Origin: Acanthaster planci
Taxonomy: Eukaryota > Echinodermata > Asteroidea > Valvatida > Acanthasteridae
Direction: 5' to 3'
Assembly (NCBI RefSeq): GCF_001949145.1
Contig: NW_019091367.1
Location: forward strand, 1,620,575-1,684,574
Length of the DNA stretch: 64,000 nucleotides
A program made the translations under genes and the position numbers. Below the pieces are notes generated by a model that ran no database searches, had not been told where the DNA came from, and saw only the letters and a list, made by a program, of their open reading frames with translations. Below, piece by piece: positions 63,101 to 64,000 of this stretch; positions within the stretch are counted from its first letter, which is position 1, and every line of letters starts with the position of its first letter.

Positions 63101-63574
63101 TCGTGTGACAATTTTGGCCAATTCGCATTCTGCCTTCAACAACGATTTTAGACCGATGATGACTTTTTTGATAATCCAGCCTGGGAAATGAGGTTCTAAA
63201 GGTCATTTTGAAAATTGGTCGGAAGGCAAGAACCATGTTTATTTTGGTTCAGTGTGCTTTCAGTTATACATGAAAGCCTAATTTGACACAAATATCCTCC
63301 ACTGTTGAACCATATCTTTAATCGACATCTCAGGGTCTGTTAAAAGAAAAATACAGAGTACATGTGTATGTGCTTCTTGACACAATGATATTTGCTTCAG
63401 GGCTGTGCATTAGAACGGAGTACCCCAAAAAATGGAAACCTTCAGTCTTTAGAATGGACAATACAGCCAATAAACTTTGTTCATAAATGAGCCATATTGA
63501 ATTGAAAGTGTGTCTAACGTTTCATTTTAGGAACCTCAGAGTAACAATGAAATAAAAGTTCAGTACAAACTGAT
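20126..63574 (+). CDS. PLXN: Plexin, semaphorin receptor (29 exons visible, 3' end beyond window)
   Basis: Single-pass receptor for semaphorins; its intracellular part is a GTPase-activating domain for Rap-type small GTPases that also binds Rho-family GTPases. Exons 1-29 are listed separately; joined they give 1603 codons plus 2 nt with every junction in phase. Predicted order: signal peptide (about 1-23), sema (about 30-465), PSI1 (470-510), IPT1 (545-627), PSI2 (628-660), IPT2 (675-780), PSI3 (781-825), IPT3 (836-928), IPT4 (929-1022), IPT5 (1023-1140), IPT6 (1143-1235), transmembrane helix (1241-1263), juxtamembrane helix (1265-1293), GAP first half (from 1295) with FRRTE arginine-finger motif at 1428-1432, and Rho-GTPase-binding domain (1502 onward). 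Three PSI plus about six IPT domains is the A/B-class layout. The AFAELQT motif just inside the membrane favours class A, but the kinase-like class assignment is not certain. The second GAP half and stop codon lie past 64000. The start is the ATG in a strong context (GAGCCATGG); an in-frame GTG 15 nt upstream is less likely. Confidence 0.95.
22019..22210 (+). CDS. PLXN: Plexin exon 2: sema domain, late blades
   Basis: 64 codons, acceptor tttgcag|TTA, donor AAG|GTTGGT, phase 0 at both ends. Contains MPLLQVEDSRLSSI and AFIGTSQGSLMK, the typical last blades of the plexin sema propeller. Same length (192 nt) as the - strand exon at 989-1180. Confidence 0.94.
22878..23135. repeat. Foldback element in plexin intron 2
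   Basis: Left TGCCGCCATTGGCACGTAGA with CTGGCAGCTTG (22901-22938) is inverted at 23066-23103 (CAAGCTGCCAG, CATGCCTATGGCGGCA). Arms are imperfect and extend outwards for about 20 bp more. Confidence 0.65.
23255..23350 (-). mobile_element. MITE family A fragment in plexin intron 2
   Basis: GAGTGATACATCAAAAC and CTTTCCAATACAAATGAAAA match the inner part of family A (complement of 16645-16735). Both palindromic ends are missing. Confidence 0.65.
23485..23632 (+). repeat. Dispersed repeat family C, copy 1
   Basis: G/C-run-rich unit: ACACTGCTCCCCCCCC, then CTTTTGGCAAGTCC, then GCTGATGCCTGATAGCCTAA and AAAATCATTTCCCTGCC. The same order is seen at 23985-24125, in reverse at 30250-30390, and as a fragment at 8637-8700. 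Non-coding. Confidence 0.6.
23740..23865 (+). CDS. PLXN: Plexin exon 3: end of sema domain
   Basis: 42 codons, acceptor gtttcag|GTT, donor CAG|GTAAGT, phase 0. Reads VHIKNGTYARQYETL and ends IRILTEQQ, the family's sema-to-PSI boundary. Confidence 0.93.
23985..24125 (+). repeat. Dispersed repeat family C, copy 2
   Basis: AAGAGTCCCCGGCCCCCA, CTCTTGGCAGGTCC and TTTGAAAATCGCTCTGCCAC follow the same order as copy 1. Starts about 120 bp after exon 3. Confidence 0.55.
28559..28798. repeat. Minisatellite, 35-bp unit, about 7 copies
   Basis: Unit begins TAGTCACTCCTTACCAAACC; copies start at 28559, 28594, 28629, 28664, 28699, 28734 and 28769. Variation is nearly confined to the last bases of the unit (CCCAG, CCTGG, CCCGG, CCTGC). 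Confidence 0.92.
29261..29298. repeat. CTG/CAG trinucleotide run
   Basis: About eight GCT units decaying into GTT units, in plexin intron 3. The long open frames over it (poly-Gln, poly-Ala on either strand) are by-products of the repeat. Confidence 0.85.
30106..30221 (+). CDS. PLXN: Plexin exon 4: PSI domain 1, first part
   Basis: 116 nt, acceptor gtggcag|CTT, donor AG|GTAATA. Cysteine pattern CSQYTTCESC followed by YCGWC, the hallmark of the first PSI (cysteine-rich) domain after sema. The last codon is split after two bases. Confidence 0.95.
30222..32422 (+). other. Plexin intron 4
   Basis: No coding sequence recognised. Holds repeat family C near its start and a loose inverted pair around 31075-31200 (CCTTGCTGCAAGCTT / AAGCTTGCAGCAA). 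Confidence 0.5.
30250..30390 (-). repeat. Dispersed repeat family C, copy 3
   Basis: Complement of family C: GTGGAACGATTTTGAAAG, CCATCAGGCATCAGC and CCTGCCAAAAGTGGGCC. It begins about 30 bp downstream of exon 4. Confidence 0.6.
32423..32552 (+). CDS. PLXN: Plexin exon 5: PSI domain 1, end, and linker
   Basis: 130 nt, acceptor cctacag|A, donor GGG|GTAAGC. Continues RCTLHSECP and then a WLPYNAAQCVNISSV linker, which matches plexin sequence after PSI1. Phase 0 at the 3' end. Confidence 0.93.
32553..35933 (+). other. Plexin intron 5 (3.4 kb)
   Basis: Apart from the MITE at 33409-33665 nothing recognisable; short open frames only. Confidence 0.5.
33409..33665. mobile_element. MITE family B, copy 3, in plexin intron 5
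   Basis: Ends GGTCATTCTATAAATTTGGG and CCCAAATTTATAGAATGACC are perfect inverses over 20 bp. Inner flanks GTCCCTGTTAC and GTAACAGGGAC continue the arms. Clearest copy of the family. Confidence 0.85.
35934..36087 (+). CDS. PLXN: Plexin exon 6: IPT domain 1, first half
   Basis: 154 nt, acceptor ccctacag|ATC, donor G|GTAACT. Reads ITLRVEQLPDLPDGESYSC and ILCMTPEPSTIP, the short IPT1 that follows PSI1 in plexins. Ends after one base of a codon. Confidence 0.92.
37606..37705 (+). CDS. PLXN: Plexin exon 7: IPT domain 1, second half
   Basis: 100 nt, acceptor tttgcag|AGG, donor TC|GTAAGT. VTMQLSVFSSESSV and FNFYNCNRHTS close IPT1 and enter PSI2. Confidence 0.9.
38800..39025 (-). mobile_element. tRNA-derived SINE, antisense in plexin intron 7
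   Basis: On the - strand, TTGGAATAGTGGTTC (39007 downward) fits an RNA polymerase III A box and GGTTTGATTCCCGC (about 38965-38952) a B box, at tRNA-like spacing of about 45 bp. The body then reads ATGGGTTTTACCCAGAATAT and GGGGTTTTCCTCCCATC, which resembles a block I associate with SINE tails of marine animals (from memory). No poly-A is obvious. Confidence 0.55.
39243..39428 (-). pseudogene. Orphan coding-like fragment, possibly from an alpha-2-macroglobulin/thioester protein
   Basis: In intron 7, antisense to plexin. The frame reads LALPCFKQHTISISLDES, then VKGIVVLKAHEFYDGKVDGN before a stop. The pattern LP.F....I......VkG.v..k..fydGK.v.GnV resembles the MG3 domain of the A2M/CD109/C3 family (LP.FeV ... 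YGKPV.G.V). No other exon of such a gene is present, so it would be an isolated exon or retro-fragment. The family link is a by-eye resemblance only. Confidence 0.25.
39760..39874 (+). CDS. PLXN: Plexin exon 8: PSI domain 2
   Basis: 115 nt, acceptor gatacag|G, donor AAC|GTCAGT. CTSCVSSDWNCDWC with later RCTHRSNEC is a complete PSI cysteine pattern. Confidence 0.93.
39875..41942 (+). other. Plexin intron 8
   Basis: No exon, gene or clear repeat recognised. Confidence 0.5.
41943..42077 (+). CDS. PLXN: Plexin exon 9: IPT domain 2, start
   Basis: 45 codons, acceptor cttgcag|AAC, donor CAG|GTGAAG, phase 0. Reads FCPQLQRQMQEVLVPVGITR and ASNLPNATQ, as at the start of IPT2 in plexins. Confidence 0.93.
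42110..42375. repeat. Imperfect tandem duplication in plexin intron 9
   Basis: Two units about 130 bp apart share ATCACCAG..TCCTATA.A followed by AAATCCCTCT / AATGGCTCTG, GAGT and a CTCTAT end. Starts about 30 bp after exon 9. Non-coding. Confidence 0.4.
43475..43576 (+). CDS. PLXN: Plexin exon 10: IPT domain 2, middle
   Basis: 34 codons, acceptor cgtcgacag|TTA with a weak pyrimidine tract, donor ATG|GTAAGA, phase 0. Reads DYQCALKVEGALQTSPAIV and IQCSGRM, matching the IPT2 core (YxC..VEG..PA). The weak acceptor makes the 5' boundary slightly less sure than its neighbours. Confidence 0.85.
44047..44140 (+). CDS. PLXN: Plexin exon 11: IPT domain 2, end
   Basis: 94 nt, acceptor tttcag|TAC, donor G|GTGAGC. 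YTYKADKQELVVQLSISWNG and RQLDDPDGFN match the plexin IPT2 end (VxWN, LDxP). Ends after one base of a codon. Confidence 0.92.
45040..45221 (+). CDS. PLXN: Plexin exon 12: PSI domain 3
   Basis: 182 nt, acceptor atacag|T, donor AAG|GTCTCA (a poor donor). VTLYKCGVDRLDCSRC, ECRWCDSQCSF and DPCPAPALTK form PSI3. The frame stays open past the donor to 45425, but ALTK joins directly to VEPETGPMEG of exon 13, the expected family junction, so the donor is supported by protein continuity. Confidence 0.9.
45236..45310. repeat. Short tandem repeat of a GTCACAAGTC motif
   Basis: GTCACAAGTCC, GTCACAAGTTG, CAAGTCACAAGC recur within 75 bp, starting 15 bp after the exon 12 donor. Confidence 0.6.
45633..45728. 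repeat. Tandem repeat, 32-bp unit, three copies
   Basis: Unit begins GTGATGGGCTCTGCTACA; copies start at 45633, 45665 and 45697, the third diverged at its end. In plexin intron 12. Confidence 0.9.
45848..45971. repeat. Tandem repeat running into the assembly gap
   Basis: GAGCTTCAAGC.TGGCATAGAT occurs near 45854 and again near 45948, about 94 bp apart, immediately before the N run. A longer tandem array probably caused the gap. Confidence 0.65.
45972..46432. other. Assembly gap (461 N)
   Basis: Run of N inside plexin intron 12. Exons 12 and 13 join in frame at a conserved family junction (ALTK|VEPETGP), so no coding exon need be missing. Confidence 0.99.
46815..46969 (+). CDS. PLXN: Plexin exon 13: IPT domain 3, first half
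   Basis: 155 nt, acceptor aaaacag|GTT, donor AG|GTATTC. VEPETGPMEGNTFVKISGTN is the canonical TIG/IPT opening (P.xGP..G.T.v.I.G.N). Last codon split after two bases. Confidence 0.94.
47155..47406. mobile_element. MITE family D (hAT-like), copy 1, 252 bp
   Basis: Ends CAAAGATGATATAGC and GCTATACGATCTTTG, flanked by a perfect 8-bp direct repeat GTCACAAG (47147-47154 and 47407-47414). An 8-bp target duplication is typical of hAT transposons. A long inner palindrome (CCTGCGC...GCGCAGG region, ATGGCGCC / GGCGCCAT) makes most of the element able to fold back. Copy 2 at 54548. In plexin intron 13. Confidence 0.88.
47828..47945 (+). CDS. PLXN: Plexin exon 14: IPT domain 3, second half
   Basis: 118 nt, acceptor ttggtag|T, donor ACG|GTAACT. 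Reads VGCRTGGMTPGSAQPITISV and ends ITFTYT, the closing strand of an IPT domain. Confidence 0.9.
48883..49028 (+). CDS. PLXN: Plexin exon 15: IPT domain 4, first half
   Basis: 146 nt, acceptor tccaacag|AAC, donor AG|GTAAAG. ITQITPHQGPADGGTVVTIS and TNLNTGRDI are the second canonical IPT opening. Last codon split. Confidence 0.94.
50018..50182 (+). CDS. PLXN: Plexin exon 16: IPT domain 4, end, entering IPT 5
   Basis: 165 nt, acceptor ttactcag|AGG, donor TC|GTAAGT. MECRTTNSS, then NFTYNPNPNVTDINPRKSVV: the FxYxxxPxVxxxxP end of IPT4 running into IPT5. Confidence 0.92.
50808..51062. repeat. Dispersed repeat family E, copy 1, in plexin intron 16
   Basis: Shares AGGTGAGGCTACATCTTGGG, TTCTTACATGCT and TAGACCAA.AA blocks in the same order with 56300-56562. 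It ends about 100 bp before exon 17. Open frames across it are chance. Confidence 0.6.
51162..51270 (+). CDS. PLXN: Plexin exon 17: IPT domain 5, first part
   Basis: 109 nt, acceptor ttggcag|GGG, donor GAG|GTAAGG. SGGRTMNVTGRNFLQIQSP fits the plexin IPT5 opening (SGG..l.v.G.n). Phase 0. Confidence 0.9.
52159..52437 (+). CDS. PLXN: Plexin exon 18: IPT domain 5, end, with a tetra-arginine site; start of IPT 6
   Basis: 93 codons, acceptor ctgttag|TCC, donor AGG|GTGAGG, phase 0. MMCRTPDISS, then GQRRRRQTET (Arg 1098-1101), GFIMADVTGL, FVRNPVFERF and LNLEGFKLTIR. The F.y.pNPVFe.F block is typical of plexin IPT5. The four-arginine run fits the furin consensus and could be a proprotein-convertase cleavage site. 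GC-rich relative to neighbouring exons. Confidence 0.94.
53007..53183 (+). CDS. PLXN: Plexin exon 19: IPT domain 6
   Basis: 59 codons, acceptor cacatccag|GGG, donor TAC|GTGAGT, phase 0. GEDFSSAQDINEVKVFVGKE, ILTCDAPTLQPEPL and SLPAVY form the last IPT before the membrane. The frame is open upstream of the acceptor, but LTIR|GEDF gives the expected family junction. Confidence 0.9.
53831..54053 (+). CDS. PLXN: Plexin exon 20: transmembrane segment and juxtamembrane helix
   Basis: 223 nt, acceptor cattgcag|GTG, donor G|GTAAGG. Holds the hydrophobic helix IGLIIGIAAGVLLMLVLLFS (about residues 1241-1260), then WRKLQ and a heptad-like helix (AILVQMDELERGMAEDLR), the plexin juxtamembrane coiled coil. 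Confidence 0.95.
54548..54789. mobile_element. MITE family D (hAT-like), copy 2, 242 bp
   Basis: Ends CAAAGATCGTATAGC and CTATATAATCTTTG, flanked by a perfect 8-bp direct repeat GTCTAGAC (54540-54547 and 54790-54797). Inserted in the opposite orientation to copy 1, in plexin intron 20; ends about 100 bp before exon 21. Confidence 0.9.
54890..55032 (+). CDS. PLXN: Plexin exon 21: GAP domain, first segment
   Basis: 143 nt, acceptor ccctacag|C, donor AGG|GTAGAG, phase 0. AFAELQTNVTDLTHDLAGTG and MPFVSHRQYATNMLF match the start of the plexin intracellular region (AFAELQT..DLT.dl.G.giPF). Confidence 0.95.
55295..55555. repeat. Foldback element in plexin intron 21
   Basis: Left GTCACGTGACCTATAGTGGG with AGACCAATTGTG (55295-55337) is inverted at 55513-55555 (CCCACTATAGGTCACGTGA, CATAATCGGTCT). 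Arms about 43 bp, loop about 175 bp. It ends about 65 bp before exon 22. Confidence 0.82.
55619..55740 (+). CDS. PLXN: Plexin exon 22: GAP domain
   Basis: 122 nt, acceptor tctctag|AAG, donor AA|GTGAGC. QFNRLLTNKSFLLTFIQAMD and FxMxDK-like IAMKDK are strongly conserved plexin GAP helices. Last codon split. Confidence 0.95.
56300..56562. repeat. Dispersed repeat family E, copy 2, in plexin intron 22
   Basis: Same block order and orientation as 50808-51062 (GTAAGGCTACATTTTGAG, TTTTTACATGCT, AATAGACCAACAAA). About 110 bp before exon 23. Confidence 0.6.
56674..56739 (+). CDS. PLXN: Plexin exon 23: GAP domain
   Basis: 66 nt, acceptor ttgcag|G, donor GA|GTAAAT. STVASLLTIIMMLENKLGYL corresponds to the family's VASLLt.al..kleY.T helix. 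Confidence 0.93.
56740..58861 (+). other. Plexin intron 23 (2.1 kb)
   Basis: Holds the Tc1/mariner-like element; the rest is AT-rich and unremarkable. Confidence 0.5.
57321..57737. mobile_element. Tc1/mariner-like MITE in plexin intron 23 (about 417 bp)
   Basis: Left end CTGTCATTTGCTAAAGTTTA and right end CTAAACTTTCGCAAAGGACT are imperfect inverted repeats continuing into GACCACC / GGTGGTC. TA dinucleotides flank both ends (57319-57320, 57738-57739). The end sequence resembles Tc1-type terminal repeats (recollection). No transposase. Confidence 0.7.
58862..58936 (+). CDS. PLXN: Plexin exon 24: GAP domain up to the arginine finger
   Basis: 75 nt, acceptor ctggcag|C, donor CG|GTGATT. VMITLMSRQVQEAVDSNRPK then QLFRR. 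The RR pair (1429-1430) is at the place of the plexin GAP catalytic arginine; the second arginine codon is split by the intron. Confidence 0.92.
59387..59453 (+). CDS. PLXN: Plexin exon 25: GAP domain after the arginine finger
   Basis: 67 nt, acceptor cctgcag|A, donor AAG|GTAACT, phase 0. TETIVEKLLSNWIALCLYDQ completes the conserved RRTE.vvEK.LtNW block. Confidence 0.95.
60249..60602. repeat. Foldback element in plexin intron 25 (about 354 bp)
   Basis: AATTGACATGCACAGCAACTTG with AATCAAAAGTC on the left (60256-60294) is inverted on the right (60554-60600: GACTTTTGATT, CAAGTTGCTGTGCATGTCAA). A central palindrome lies near 60440 (GTGTATGCA / TGCATACAC). Confidence 0.78.
60965..61111 (+). CDS. 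PLXN: Plexin exon 26: end of first GAP half
   Basis: 49 codons, acceptor tctgcag|GAT, donor ATG|GTACGT, phase 0. FPLFLLYSSIKVQTEKGPVD and HFSLSEERLLKANVEF match the family's PL..L...ik.Q.ekGPvDavt...y.Ls...Ll block. Confidence 0.95.
61373..61529 (+). CDS. PLXN: Plexin exon 27: Rho-GTPase-binding domain, first part
   Basis: 157 nt, acceptor tgttcag|ACC, donor G|GTAAGT. TLNVVVDTEDG, VKVLNVDAVPQVKEKILDSM and YRNKPYSDRQ are the RBD. The usual yKgvP is YRNKP here. The exon's 3' end and donor are repeated in the following intron (61530-61770). Confidence 0.95.
61530..61770 (+). repeat. Tandem decayed copies of the exon 27 end and donor
   Basis: Exon 27 ends GTCAGAGAGCTGCAGAGGTC then AATCTGG|GTAAGTCT. 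Copies follow at about 61560-61600 (GTCAAAGAGCTGCGGTGGTC, TTCTGGGTAAGTCTGTG), 61630-61682 (CTTACTCTGG, AAAGAGCTGCAGTGGTCATT) and 61713-61763 (GTCTGACCGTCAAAGAGTGG, CAGTCTGGGTTTAAATTCTG). Copy 1 keeps a strong donor; reading through the true donor reaches a stop within six codons. Confidence 0.85.
62056..62162 (+). CDS. PLXN: Plexin exon 28: Rho-GTPase-binding domain
   Basis: 107 nt, acceptor ccttcag|AA, donor GGC|GTGAGT, phase 0. EWRQGRSGRLVLQDMALPQI and WQKLNTLTELG match the conserved leWRqG..g.lvL.D.d....... W.rLNTL. Confidence 0.95.
62265..62528. mobile_element. MITE family A, copy 2, in plexin intron 28
   Basis: Ends CATATGTGACCC and GGGTCACATA, arms AAGTCGCCAGAGCCACTTT / AAGTGGCTCTGGCGACTTAA. 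Matches 16620-16881 in inverted orientation, with shared inner text such as CACCATGGAGTATCCAC. Confidence 0.82.
63531..63574 (+). CDS. PLXN: Plexin exon 29: Rho-GTPase-binding domain, last visible exon
   Basis: 44 nt, acceptor attttag|GAA, donor AT|GTAAGT. EPQSNNEIKVQYKL fits the last RBD strand. Ends two bases into a codon, so the gene continues past the window; no further exon is seen before 64000. Confidence 0.82.
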
Positions 63575-64000
63575 GTAAGTTTACGCTGTTGAATAGTTTT
63601 AAATTTGTGATTGTTTCTAAATGTTCCAAGCTACAGGAATTAAAAAGACGCTTGGAACCTCAAAGAATCTGATGCCACCCCATTTAACAGATTATACTGA
63701 ATAACATGTATTCAGGGAACCAGTTAAAAAATGGCTTCGTAGTAAATAGAGTCTATTCCATGGACTTCATGTAGGGCCTGTTTGTTTCACACGATCACGA
63801 TCAGTGATCCCAAAGCTGGTTCCCGCTATCCATTAGGCCAGTTCTGGTGTCAAAGAACCAATATCTTATCACTGATCACGATCCGGATCCACCTGAAACA
63901 AACCGGCCCATAAAAAAAAAAATGGACCGGTGATGTCCTTAAGCAGTGCACAAAGGTCATTGAAGCCACCGGTGGACATCTTACTGTGTCAAATATAAAG
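63575..64000 (+). other. Plexin intron 29 (start)
   Basis: Begins GTAAGT after exon 29. Contains the 136-bp MITE and no further exon; the remaining GAP coding sequence must lie beyond 64000. Confidence 0.6.
63774..63909. mobile_element. Small foldback MITE after exon 29 (136 bp)
   Basis: Ends GGGCCTGTTTGTTTCA and TGAAACAAACCGGCCC, arms continuing GATCACGATCAGTGAT / ATCACTGATCACGATC. The GGGCC start recalls PIF/Harbinger-type ends, but no clear 3-bp target duplication is seen (GTA left, ATA right). Confidence 0.75.

Overview
The window is eukaryotic genomic DNA: coding sequence is split into short exons bounded by gt..ag introns, and the intergenic and intronic DNA is rich in short palindromic transposon remnants. 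Its main content is one long, intron-rich plexin (semaphorin receptor) gene on the + strand and the 5' end of a second, closely related plexin gene on the - strand. Plexin architecture, compact introns (about 0.3 to 6 kb), many foldback elements (MITEs) and frequent TACATGTA-type words suggest an invertebrate deuterostome (echinoderm, hemichordate or amphioxus type). That placement is inference; nothing in the window proves the species.

Layout. 1-3335: two exons of the - strand plexin paralogue, plus a dead partial copy of its first exon; the gene runs off the left edge. 3336-20125: 16.8 kb between the two divergent genes with no recognisable gene, but a dense set of inverted-repeat elements (two matching ~880-bp elements in opposite orientation, a ~2-kb foldback, and several 160-450 bp MITEs). 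20126-63574: 29 exons of the + strand plexin. They join in one uninterrupted frame (4811 nt, 1603 codons plus 2 nt): signal peptide, sema domain, three PSI and about six IPT/TIG domains, a transmembrane helix, the first half of the split intracellular GAP domain including the arginine-finger motif, and most of the Rho-GTPase-binding domain. The second half of the GAP domain lies beyond the right edge. A 461-base assembly gap (45972-46432) falls inside intron 12 and does not appear to remove coding sequence.

The two plexins are head to head. Their first two exons are highly similar, with patches almost identical even at silent sites, while signal peptides, introns and upstream DNA do not align. 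This looks like exon-limited gene conversion between old inverted paralogues rather than a very recent duplication. Other points of interest are a tetra-arginine furin-like site in the plexin ectodomain, tandem copies of an exon end with its splice donor in intron 27, hAT-type MITEs with perfect 8-bp target duplications, a tRNA-type SINE, and an orphan coding-like fragment in intron 7. All calls were made by reading the sequence; no database search was possible.
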